Positions 16,124 to 23,790 of a DNA stretch of 64,000 bases are shown piece by piece (position 1 is the stretch's first letter; each line of letters starts with the position of its first letter). The notes beneath the pieces are model-generated. The model was not told the origin of the DNA. It made no database searches and saw only the letters and a program-made list of their open reading frames with translations. Position numbers and translations under genes: made by a program. This DNA is from Pseudomonadota bacterium (lineage in GTDB: Bacteria; Myxococcota_A; UBA796; CAJQPC01): assembly GCA_024228935.1 (NCBI GenBank), contig JAAESX010000088.1, forward strand, positions 62,001 to 126,000. The letters are read 5' to 3'.

Positions 16124-17566
16124 ATGTGGTGGCTCCTGGCGTGCACCGGGCCCAGCCCGGACTCGGGCACGCGAGAGAGCCCCACGGACTCGCCGGTCGA
16201 GAGCCCGAGCGAGTCGCCGGTCGACAGCGACTCCGGGTTCCTGTGGGACCCGCTTCCGGGCGAAGTCACGCTGACCTGGACCCCGGAGGTCGACCGCAGC
16301 GCGACGCTCGGCAACCCCTGGTCGGGCTTCGTGCCCAACTACGGCTGGGGCGACCCGTCCAACGACCTCGAGCACAGCCTCGAGTACGTGCCCATCTCGA
16401 TGGCCGAGCTGTACGACGACGCCGAGCTCGACTGGACGGCGCTCGAGGACAAGCTCATCGAGTCCGAGGCCCGCGGCAACCACGCCATCGTGCGCATCTG
16501 GATCGACTGGCCGGCGTACCCGGCGGGGCTACCCGACTGGATCGACGTCGAGACCACTCCCTACGAGGACCACGGCGGGGGGAACGCACCCGACTGGGAC
16601 GACCCGGACCTGCAGGACGCCATGGTCGAGCTGGTCGAGTCCTTCGGCCAGACCTACGACGGCGACGTGCGCCTGGCCGTGGTGCAGGCCGGGCTCATCG
16701 GATTCTGGGGCGAGTGGCACACGTACCCCTACGACTGGATGCCGGACGACACCTTCCAGGAGCGCCTGCTGACGGCGTACGCGGACAGCTTCCCAGGCAC
16801 CGCGCTCCAGGTCCGCCTGCCGTATGCGAACGCGGTCGAGGCCGGCATCGGCTTCCACGACGACTCGTTCGCCTACTCGACGGTGGGCGAGACCGGCTGG
16901 TTCTTCGTGCCGACGCTCGAGTCCCGCGGCGCCGACGAGCAGTGGCGGGTGGCGCCCATCGGCGGCGAGCTGCGACCCGAGCTCCAGCAGGTGATCTTCA
17001 CCGACGCCTACACGACAGGCGAGTACGCGCAGGACTTCGCCGAGTGCGTCGAGGCCACCCACGTCTCCTGGCTGATCGACCACTACGGCTTCCACAGCAG
17101 CGGCGACGAGCTGGCCGTCACGCGCGAAGCGGCCGCGAGCATGGGCGCCGCGTATGTCGTCGAAGGGGTCGAGCTGGACCTGTCGGAGTTCGATGGGGTC
17201 GAGGCCCTGGCCGAGCTCAGGATCTCGGTCCGGAACGTCGGCGTCGCGCCCTACTACGACGCCCACAACCTGGAGTGGGCCTGGGGCGAGCTGGCGGCGG
17301 ACCAGACCTTCGTCACGGGTCAGCCCGACCAGGCCCTGGCCTTCACGCACAGCCGTCGCGTGCCGGTGGACGCATCCACGATGACCATCGGCCTCACCTC
17401 CGACCAGCTGCTGGGCGGACAAACGCTCAGCCTGGCGCACCCGGGCGGCGCGCTGTCCCTCCCCGTCGAGCTCGGCTGCGGGGACTCGGCGGTGGGGGAC
17501 GTCGTCGACGACTGCATGTGCGACGTGGACGGGGTCTTCCGCGACCCCGACGGAGAGGGTTGCTAG
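16124..17566 (+). CDS. Lipoprotein with DUF4832 (beta-galactosidase-like) architecture
   Basis: 480 residues. MWWLLAC (Cys 7) is followed by a Ser/Pro/Glu linker and a TIM-barrel-like domain: NHAIVRIWIDWPAYP, VVQAGLIGFWGEWHTYP and FTDAYTTGEYA. WGEWH carries the Glu expected of a glycoside-hydrolase acid/base. The C-terminal part ends with a beta domain and Cys-rich tail. DUF4832 proteins look like glycosidases; the substrate is unknown. The ATG abuts the ssb stop with no spacer, so expression may ride on ssb despite unrelated functions. Confidence 0.78.
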   Translation: MWWLLACTGPSPDSGTRESPTDSPVESPSESPVDSDSGFLWDPLPGEVTLTWTPEVDRSATLGNPWSGFVPNYGWGDPSNDLEHSLEYVPISMAELYDDAELDWTALEDKLIESEARGNHAIVRIWIDWPAYPAGLPDWIDVETTPYEDHGGGNAPDWDDPDLQDAMVELVESFGQTYDGDVRLAVVQAGLIGFWGEWHTYPYDWMPDDTFQERLLTAYADSFPGTALQVRLPYANAVEAGIGFHDDSFAYSTVGETGWFFVPTLESRGADEQWRVAPIGGELRPELQQVIFTDAYTTGEYAQDFAECVEATHVSWLIDHYGFHSSGDELAVTREAAASMGAAYVVEGVELDLSEFDGVEALAELRISVRNVGVAPYYDAHNLEWAWGELAADQTFVTGQPDQALAFTHSRRVPVDASTMTIGLTSDQLLGGQTLSLAHPGGALSLPVELGCGDSAVGDVVDDCMCDVDGVFRDPDGEGC

Positions 17567-19377
17567 GCGACCTCGACCCGGACCTCGGCCCATCGAGCGG
17601 CGCCGAGCAAGGCGCGCGCGTGCATCCGTCCCACCTGCACGACCCCAGCCGGCAGCTCGCCGATGCGGAGGGAGCACGGCTGTCGTCCGAGCTCAGTGAC
17701 CACGTGGACATGGGTGGACTCGGACAGACCCAGGCGCGCTGCGTCGGCGTGGCCCACGTGGACGAGGCCCGCCGGGATGCCCTTCTTCGCGGTGACCACG
17801 AACCCCTCGGCGACCGGCGCGTCCACCGTCGAGAGCACCGCCAGCCCGCGCGGCAGCGCATAGGCCCCGTCGGCACAGGGACGCCCAGGGATGGCCGGAA
17901 CGGCGATGTCCAGGTCGAGCGGATCGGCCTGACCGACCAGCAGCGCCGAGATGTCGCCGGCCGGACGCGACTCGGCGAGCGCGGGGATGAGCTCCGGAGA
18001 GCCGCGCCGCAGCCCCAGCGCTGAAGTGAACGTGCCCGCCTGCTCGTGTCGGCCCGACGCCGGGAGCACCACGAGCAGCTCATCGACGCCGCGCAGGGCC
18101 CACGGCGTGAGGTGCGTGTCGACGACGACACGCACCCTCGAGGGGCCCGGACTCTTCGCGGCGAACACCACGTGCAGGTCCCCGCCAGGCGCCTCGCTCG
18201 CCGGTCCCCAGGTGGCGCGCATCCGGGCGCTTCCGAGCGCTTCGTGCAGGTCCAGCGCATCCCGTGGGGCGCCGGTCAGGGGGATGATCCCGCAGCCATC
18301 GCGGGCCACGGCGTCACGCGCCAGGTGCAGGTTGACGAGCCCCCGCACCGCGGCCTCGTCCCGGCTGATGCCCGAGCCGAAGATCGACACCATCGACCCC
18401 GCGCGGGCGATCAGGGTCGCGAGCCAGTCGACGTCGCGGGCCGGCACGCCGCACTCCGTGGAGCCGAGCTCGGGGAGGCCCGTGGTGGTGGCATCGAGCT
18501 CGGCCACCGCGTCCCAGTCGATCAGCCGCTGGAGCACGGCGTTCGTGAGCGCGGCGTCCGCACCGGGGCGCACACAGATCACGTCGTCGGCGACGCGGTG
18601 ACCGAACGGGGAGAGGCCCCAGGTGCGCTCGAGTCCGGGCTCGACGACCGCGTTCACCACCACGACGCGAGCTCCACGCGTCTTCGCCTGCGCCAGCCAT
18701 CCGGCCACGGTCGGGTTGCTGACCGCCAGATTGCTGCCCCACACCAGGACCAGATCGCTCGACACGACGTCCCGGGCTCGGGCGGTCGCGCGCGTCGTCC
18801 CCAGCGTCTCGGACATCGCCCGCCGCCAGGCCGCGTGCGTCGAGGGCAGGAGTGACAGGTCCGTGGTGACGCTGCGAGCCGCGCGCACGATGGCGCCCAG
18901 CTCCTCGCGCGAGCCTCCTCGCGCCCGCCAGCTCGAAGGCCCCCAGGTCTCCCGCACGGCGGAGAGCGCCTCGTCCCAGCTGACCCGGTCGAGGCCCCGC
19001 TCGCCCCGTCGCCAAAGGAACGGGTACGGGATCCGCCCGAGCGCCTCGAGGGCCACCCGGTCCATGCCGCGGAGTCGCTCGATGTCGAGCAGATCGGCCG
19101 GAACCAGGTGGCCCCGGGTGTGCTCGGAGAGGCGACGCAGCCGGTCGGGGCACAGATGCAGCCCGACCTCGTCGTACATCCCTTGCGAGCCGATGGCGCA
19201 GGCGTCGCACACGCCCTCGCGCAGGACGGTCCGCGCGAGCCCGAGCGCGTGCCGGTTCTCCGAGACCGCCTGGGCCAGCGCCACCAGCCGACTCGGCGAG
19301 CCGAACGGCACCGCGCCCGCGACGCCGGTGGCCCCACGAATCGGTCCGCCCTGTGTGCGCGCCAGCGAGGTAGACAT
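17563..19377 (-). CDS. YdeP-like molybdopterin oxidoreductase (formate dehydrogenase-like)
   Basis: 604 residues. REGVCDACAIGSQGMYDE and GLHLCPDRLRRL match the N-terminus of the YdeP/Fdh-alpha-like family. LVLVWGSNLAVSNPTVAGWL and VISIFGSG-type strands (MVSIFGSGISRDEAAVRGL) form the molybdopterin-guanine-dinucleotide binding domains. The C-terminal barrel has IPAGLVHVGHADAARLGL. Only three N-terminal Cys are seen, so a complete 4Fe-4S site is doubtful. Family members are cytoplasmic and mostly uncharacterised. It overlaps the convergent DUF4832 gene at the stop codons. Confidence 0.8.
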   Translation of the reverse strand: MSTSLARTQGGPIRGATGVAGAVPFGSPSRLVALAQAVSENRHALGLARTVLREGVCDACAIGSQGMYDEVGLHLCPDRLRRLSEHTRGHLVPADLLDIERLRGMDRVALEALGRIPYPFLWRRGERGLDRVSWDEALSAVRETWGPSSWRARGGSREELGAIVRAARSVTTDLSLLPSTHAAWRRAMSETLGTTRATARARDVVSSDLVLVWGSNLAVSNPTVAGWLAQAKTRGARVVVVNAVVEPGLERTWGLSPFGHRVADDVICVRPGADAALTNAVLQRLIDWDAVAELDATTTGLPELGSTECGVPARDVDWLATLIARAGSMVSIFGSGISRDEAAVRGLVNLHLARDAVARDGCGIIPLTGAPRDALDLHEALGSARMRATWGPASEAPGGDLHVVFAAKSPGPSRVRVVVDTHLTPWALRGVDELLVVLPASGRHEQAGTFTSALGLRRGSPELIPALAESRPAGDISALLVGQADPLDLDIAVPAIPGRPCADGAYALPRGLAVLSTVDAPVAEGFVVTAKKGIPAGLVHVGHADAARLGLSESTHVHVVTELGRQPCSLRIGELPAGVVQVGRMHARALLGAARWAEVRVEVA

Positions 19378-19419
19378 CCCCTCGTTCCTATCACGCCACT
19401 CCTCTCCGACCGGAGCCAC

Positions 19420-20169
19420 ATGGGTCAGCACGTCGTCATCACAGGCGCCAGCTCGGGCATCGGCGCCGCGCTGGCTCGCGAGCTGGGGCAGCGCGGCTAC
19501 AGCGTCGGGCTCCTGGCACGCCGCGCGGACAAGCTGGCCGAGCTGGCCGAGTCCATGCGAAGTGCCGGCGCCGAGGTCGCCACAGCGAGCGCGGACGTCT
19601 GCGACCGGGACGGCCTGCTGGTCGGCATCCGTCAGCTCGAGCAGACCCTCGGCCCCTGCACGGTCCTGGTCGCGAACGCCGGGATCGGGGGGCGACTCGA
19701 CCCGACCGACTGGGACCCGGAGCCGAACCGCAAGGTCTTCGAGGTGAACTACTTCGGCGCCCTGAACGCCGTCGAGGTCGTCATCGGCGGCATGCTCGAG
19801 CGCGGCGCGGGGCAGCTCGTCGTCATCAGCTCGGTCGCCGCCACCCGCGGCCTCCCACCGGCCGGCCCCTACTCGGCCAGCAAGGCGGCCATCTCGACCA
19901 TGTGGGAGGCGCTGCGTGTGCAGCTCGCTCCCAAGGGCATCCACTGCCTGACCGTGCACCCGGGCTTCGTGAAGACCCCGCTCACGGCCGGCAACGACTT
20001 CGAGATGCCGTTCCTCGTGCCCGCCGAGACGGCCGCCGGCTGGATCGCCGATGCCATGGCGAACAAGCGGCGCGAGCTGACGTTCCCGTGGCAGATGGCG
20101 CTGGTCCGATGGTTCATGAAGCGCGTGCCCGAGTGGCTCTTCGACCGGGTCATCGGGCGCCGCGGCTGA
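19420..20169 (+). CDS. Short-chain dehydrogenase/reductase
   Basis: 249 residues. TGASSGIG (8-15) is the NAD(P)-binding turn, VLVANAGIGG the NAG motif, ISSVAATRG the catalytic Ser strand and YSASKAA the catalytic YxxxK. LLARRADKL after the second strand favours NADP(H). The C-terminus (RWFMKRVPEWLFDRVI) is amphipathic and could touch membrane, as in lipid-modifying SDRs. GGAG precedes ATG 19420. Substrate unknown. The next gene begins about 20 bases after the stop in the same frame. Confidence 0.88.
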   Translation: MGQHVVITGASSGIGAALARELGQRGYSVGLLARRADKLAELAESMRSAGAEVATASADVCDRDGLLVGIRQLEQTLGPCTVLVANAGIGGRLDPTDWDPEPNRKVFEVNYFGALNAVEVVIGGMLERGAGQLVVISSVAATRGLPPAGPYSASKAAISTMWEALRVQLAPKGIHCLTVHPGFVKTPLTAGNDFEMPFLVPAETAAGWIADAMANKRRELTFPWQMALVRWFMKRVPEWLFDRVIGRRG

Positions 20170-20190
20170 GCGAGCTACTATCCGCCGAGG

Positions 20191-21480
20191 CTGCTCCTGC
20201 TCGCCGCCTGCTCGACCCCGGAACCCGAGCCGAGCCCACCCGACGTCCTCATCATCGTGATGGACACCGTCCGGCGCGACCGACTGAGCACCTATGGCTA
20301 CGAGCGGCACACCAGCAATCAGCTGACCGCCGTCGCCGAGGCCGGCGTCCTGTTCCGGGACACCACCGTGAGCGGGAGCTGGACATGGCCGGGCCACGCC
20401 GCCCTGTTCACGGGGGAGCCCCCGTGGGTCAGCGGCGCTCGCTACAACGAGGCCCCAGCCAGGCCCCCCATCGGGCAGATGCGGACCGACCTCCCGACGC
20501 TCGCCGAGCGGTTCTCCGAGGCGGGCTACCGGACCGCGTCGGTCGCGACGAACCACCTGCTGGCCGAGGACCTCGGGCTGACGCGCGGCTTCGAGAGCAT
20601 CCACGCGGGCGGCAACGACACCTCGACCATCGCGAAGTTCCGCGAGACCGCTCCGAGCCCGGACGACCGCCCGACCCTGATGCTCCTGAACCTGCTCTCC
20701 GCCCACGCGCCGTACGAGGCGGTGCCGGGCATCCCGTTTGCGGACGAGCACATCGCCACCATCCGCGACGCCCCCGAAGGCTCGACGCTCGCGGCCATGC
20801 GGATCGACAACGAGGGGTCGCTGAGCCTGGACCCGGGCGAGCAGTGCGGGGACTTCCGCTGCGACCTGAAGTGGACCGGCGGCGCGATGGAGCTCACACC
20901 GTCGGAGCTCGACGCCATCAGCGATCTCTACGACGCGAACCTGGTGCTGCTCGACTCGACCATGCCCGACGCCATCGAGATCTGGACGACGCACCACCCC
21001 GGCGGCATCGTGGTCGTGACCTCGGACCACGGCGAGCTCCTGGGCGAGCACCGCATGCTCCAACACCGCTTCGCCATCTGGCCCGAGCTGGTCGAGATTC
21101 CGCTCGCCATCGTCGGTCCTGGCTTTCCGGCCGGCACGAAGACCGACGTCCCGGTCCAGGTCCGGGATCTCTACCCGACGCTCCTCGAGGAGGCCGGGAT
21201 CGCCGAGTTCGACTGGACGCTGCGCGATGCGATGGCGGGGACGCCTCGACCCGGACCGATCCAGGCCGCGGCCTGGCCGGACCCCGCGAACGCTCAGCTC
21301 GAGGCGCTCAGCAAGCCCTGGGCCCTGCACCGCGAAGGCGATGTCGGCGTCATCGTGACCGGCGACCACGTGTTCCAGTTGACGCCAGCCGAGGCCCCGG
21401 CGTCGATGGTCGAGGCCGCGCGCGCCCTGCTCGTGGACCCGGCGACAACGTCGCTGCGCTCGAGGCGCTCGGGTACATGA
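20191..21480 (+). CDS. Sulfatase-fold lipoprotein with Thr nucleophile, 3' frameshift, unusual start
   Basis: From CTG 20191 the protein begins MLLLLAAC, a lipobox matching other local lipoproteins; no ATG, GTG or TTG lies between the previous stop and this point (GTG 20257 would lose the first metal strand). VLIIVMDTVRRDRLS supplies metal Asp residues. SWTWPGHAALFTG has Thr at the nucleophile position, as in many Thr-type sulfatase-like phosphohydrolases, and VTSDHGELLGEH is the second metal site. The frame ends TSLRSRRSGT, but one frame over the last codons read DNVAALEALGYMN, the normal sulfatase ending (stop 21485), so a base is probably missing in the C-run at 21438-21440. Confidence 0.78.
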   Translation: MLLLAACSTPEPEPSPPDVLIIVMDTVRRDRLSTYGYERHTSNQLTAVAEAGVLFRDTTVSGSWTWPGHAALFTGEPPWVSGARYNEAPARPPIGQMRTDLPTLAERFSEAGYRTASVATNHLLAEDLGLTRGFESIHAGGNDTSTIAKFRETAPSPDDRPTLMLLNLLSAHAPYEAVPGIPFADEHIATIRDAPEGSTLAAMRIDNEGSLSLDPGEQCGDFRCDLKWTGGAMELTPSELDAISDLYDANLVLLDSTMPDAIEIWTTHHPGGIVVVTSDHGELLGEHRMLQHRFAIWPELVEIPLAIVGPGFPAGTKTDVPVQVRDLYPTLLEEAGIAEFDWTLRDAMAGTPRPGPIQAAAWPDPANAQLEALSKPWALHREGDVGVIVTGDHVFQLTPAEAPASMVEAARALLVDPATTSLRSRRSGT

Positions 21481-21481
21481 A

Positions 21482-22234
21482 CTAGGGCGCCCCGTCCTCG
21501 GACGAGAGCCAGTCGACGACGTCCTGGGCGACGGCCTCCCAGCCCGGCTGCATCACAGTCGAATGGGTCCGGTCGGAGTAGTCGAGCACGGTGACCAGAA
21601 CGCCCGCCGAGGCGTAGGCGTCCGCGTTGCCGTGGACCAGCTCGCCGGAGACCACGCGATCCTCACCTCCGGCCAGGAGGAGCACCGGGACCGTGATCGC
21701 AGAATGTTCCAGGGCTCCGTCAGGCGCGCCAGGCGGCTTCCCGGGGGCGAGCACCAGCGCCTCGGTCTTCCTACCGAACAGCGGCCTGGTCACCTTCAGG
21801 AACGACATCGAGGCCGTCGAGATGCCATGGGGCGGGACGGCATGGATCGCGACCACCTGGTCGCCCACGCCGCGCGCTGCGAGCTGCTGGACGACGAGGC
21901 CACCCATCGAGTGTCCGACGAGGACGACCGGGCCGTTGCAGGTCTCAGCGAGCGCCGCGTAGTGCTCGACGACCTGGGGCAGCGAGAGCGAAGCCGGCTC
22001 GCGCGACGGGGTCGGCTGGCCGTCGAGGTGGGGCCAGTCCGGGGCCATCGAGTCGTAGCCGGCGTCGACGAAGAAGCGCTCCCACGCGCTCCAGCTGCCG
22101 CCGTCGAAGTCGAGGTCGTGCACGAACATCACCGTGGGTCCGTACAAGACGCCCTCGACGTCCGGGACGTCGGGGAAGTGGTACTCGACCCGCTCAGGTT
22201 CCTGGGCGAGAGCGAGTGGGGTGAGCCAGAACAT
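21482..22234 (-). CDS. Secreted alpha/beta-hydrolase
   Basis: 250 residues with a short signal sequence (MFWLTPLALAQ). Ser109 in VLVGHSMGGLV, Asp192 in LLAGGEDRVV and His224 in DRTHSTVM form the catalytic triad. TVMFVHDLDFDGGSW supplies the oxyanion loop. Lipase/esterase-like activity in the periplasm is likely; the substrate is unknown. Its stop overlaps that of the convergent sulfatase-like gene. A highly structured non-coding region lies directly upstream on the same strand, so this gene may be read from that RNA. Confidence 0.85.
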   Translation of the reverse strand: MFWLTPLALAQEPERVEYHFPDVPDVEGVLYGPTVMFVHDLDFDGGSWSAWERFFVDAGYDSMAPDWPHLDGQPTPSREPASLSLPQVVEHYAALAETCNGPVVLVGHSMGGLVVQQLAARGVGDQVVAIHAVPPHGISTASMSFLKVTRPLFGRKTEALVLAPGKPPGAPDGALEHSAITVPVLLLAGGEDRVVSGELVHGNADAYASAGVLVTVLDYSDRTHSTVMQPGWEAVAQDVVDWLSSEDGAP

Positions 22235-22259
22235 GGCCCACCGTACAATGTGGGGGTTT

Positions 22260-23180
22260 GATGGGCCCTGAGACTACGGGCCTGTCGCGACGGGTCCTTT
22301 GAAGGGGTACCGCCGAGCGAGCCGGGCGTTTCCTTCGTGTCCACACAGTCTCCTGTGATTCCCATCCAAGCCGCCTGGATTCCCGGTCTCCCGGAAGGGG
22401 GGGGGGCGATCCCCTTGTCGTCTGGCACCGTCGACCTTCCGCGTCTGTCCTGGGATGGCCGTCCCAGGGTCTTCAGCTTTCGATCAAGAAGGGTCGAGCT
22501 TGCGGCTCGTCCCCTCGCTCACTTCCTTCGAGAAGGGTGAGCCTTGGGCTTGTTCTGGTGTCCAGACCGGCAGGGTCTTTGCATCTTGAATAGACGGGGT
22601 TTGAACCCGCTACCTCTGGAGTGAGATTCCAGCGCTCTGACCAAGTGAGCTACTTTTCTTTTACACAGGGACGCGCCCTGCCAGTCGATCCATGGGCTCT
22701 TGACCCACAGAATGCGACGCGCCCGATGGCCTTCCCCGGTGGCCGGGTTTGCCATGCCTTCACGACTCGAGGCCGCAGCCTTTCACCGTTCCTCATGCCG
22801 CCGCGCCCTCGTCTGCCAGACTCGGACTGTGTGCCATGCGAACACGACACCAGTGGCTACCGCTTCGACTTTCCTTGTCGTTGATCTGGATGCGCCGGGC
22901 GCAGGATGTCCCCATCCCGCGTTCACACACCGCCTCACGCGACCCCGAAGGGCCACCTGTTTGGCATGATTGTCGAACCCGACCGATCGACTTCCGAGTG
23001 ACCACCGCCTTGGTGGACGATGGCCTCCCCGCAGGGAGGAGTCTACGGCTTGCATGGATGGATCCCCTCTCGAGGACGGGAGCTTGTGAGCACCCCCTTC
23101 CGCCGGGTCATCCCGACGTCTCCTGCGACCCCATGCGGCCGGTCGCCGCGTGCGACCCGAAGGCCACACCGTGCAACGCC
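22260..23180 (-). ncRNA. Putative large structured RNA (about 0.9 kb) with an embedded tRNA-like domain
   Basis: No convincing protein is encoded in this 1-kb gap. It holds at least a dozen perfect hairpins. Examples (+ strand coordinates): 22344-22357 CACAG/CTGTG, 22449-22468 CCTGGGA/TCCCAGG, 22826-22854 (12 bp, one bulge), 22891-22903 TGCGC/GCGCA, 22904-22917 GGATG/CATCC, 23002-23016 CCACC/GGTGG, 23024-23039 CCTCCC/GGGAGG and 23125-23146 GCGACC/GGTCGC. Read on the minus strand, loops are GAGA, GGGA (GNRA) and UUCG, UGCG (UNCG); on the plus strand they are not stable classes. That fixes the likely direction. A helix of 11 bp encloses the tRNA-like part. RNase P and tmRNA hallmarks were not found. 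Ends are approximate. Confidence 0.55.
22586..22659 (-). tRNA. tRNA-like cloverleaf, anticodon CUC, imperfect acceptor stem
   Basis: 74 nt. D-arm GCTC/GAGC with GG in the loop, anticodon stem CTGGA/TCCAG with loop ATCTCAC (anticodon CTC, U33 present), variable loop AGGTA, and T-arm GCGGG/CCCGT with loop TTCAAAC. The acceptor AGAAAAG/CTATTCA has two mismatches in seven pairs and no encoded CCA. Anticodon would read Glu GAG, but acceptor bases do not look like tRNA-Glu. It is either a decayed tRNA or a tRNA-like module of the larger RNA. Confidence 0.6.
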
Positions 23181-23184
23181 GCGT

Positions 23185-23212
23185 AGATTGAACACCGTTC
23201 TGCGAAGGGCAA
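23185..23212 (-). promoter_or_regulatory. Possible promoter of the structured RNA
   Basis: Minus strand TTGCCC, 16 bases, CAATCT. A start near 23178 would place the first hairpins at the 5' end of the transcript. Weak match to sigma-70 consensus. Confidence 0.3.
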
Positions 23213-23244
23213 GCGGATCGGCAAGAATAGAAGCGGAGGCCACC

Positions 23245-23784
23245 ATGACCCTGCTCCTCATCGGCTGCATCGGAACGAACCCGGACAGCTCCATCGACAG
23301 CCCCACGGACAGCCCCGTCGACAGCGATCCCGGCGAGGGTCCTGACCTGAGCACGCTGACCCGAAACGGCGGCTGCTCGGACCTGGTCCTGACCCAGGGC
23401 TCCGAGGACGACAGCCTGATCCTGATCTTCGCCTACACCGAAGGCCTGGCCCAGCAGGCGTTCGAGGCCGAGGACAAGACCGCCTCGGCCACGCTGGACC
23501 TGGCGAGCGAGGGCTCGCTGGAGCTCTGGCAGGGAAACCGGGTGACCGCCATCGTCTGCAACGACGCGCTCGACGGGAGCGAGGTGGTCGAGACCGCCTG
23601 GACCGTCGCCTCGGGCACAGCGGCGATCTCGGTGGTCTCGGACGGCACCAGCGAGCCCTGGGGCGAGTACCCGGGCGACGCCACGGTGACCCTCACCGAC
23701 GTGGTCCTGGAGAGCCCGGACGCGCCGGACATCTCGATCCCCAGCCGCACGTGGTCGGCCGGCGTGGGTTGGCTGCCCGGGTGA
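23245..23784 (+). CDS. Small lipoprotein of unknown function
   Basis: 179 residues. MTLLLIGC (Cys 8), then a Ser/Asp/Pro linker (SPTDSPVDS, the same style as the linker after 16124), then a strand-rich body with two Cys (GGCSDLVL, AIVCNDALDG). The body has alternating acidic strands like a C2 or jelly-roll domain, but no family is recognised. GGAGG lies five bases before ATG 23245. It is divergent from the structured RNA and convergent with the STAND regulator gene. Confidence 0.75.
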   Translation: MTLLLIGCIGTNPDSSIDSPTDSPVDSDPGEGPDLSTLTRNGGCSDLVLTQGSEDDSLILIFAYTEGLAQQAFEAEDKTASATLDLASEGSLELWQGNRVTAIVCNDALDGSEVVETAWTVASGTAAISVVSDGTSEPWGEYPGDATVTLTDVVLESPDAPDISIPSRTWSAGVGWLPG

Positions 23785-23790
23785 CCCCGC

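Noticed and set aside
19378..21369. Upstream extension of the YdeP-like frame
   Set aside because: Lies antisense to the SDR and sulfatase-like genes; the family N-terminus begins just after ATG 19377.
22260..23180. RNase P RNA or tmRNA
   Set aside because: The conserved GAGGAAAGTCC block of RNase P and the tmRNA 5' GGTTTCGAC and tag-frame features were looked for and not seen.
22337..23190. Several short open frames on both strands (for example 22749-23186)
   Set aside because: They have unusual composition (Arg/Pro/His/Trp), no ribosome sites and no domains, and they cross the perfect hairpins of the structured region.
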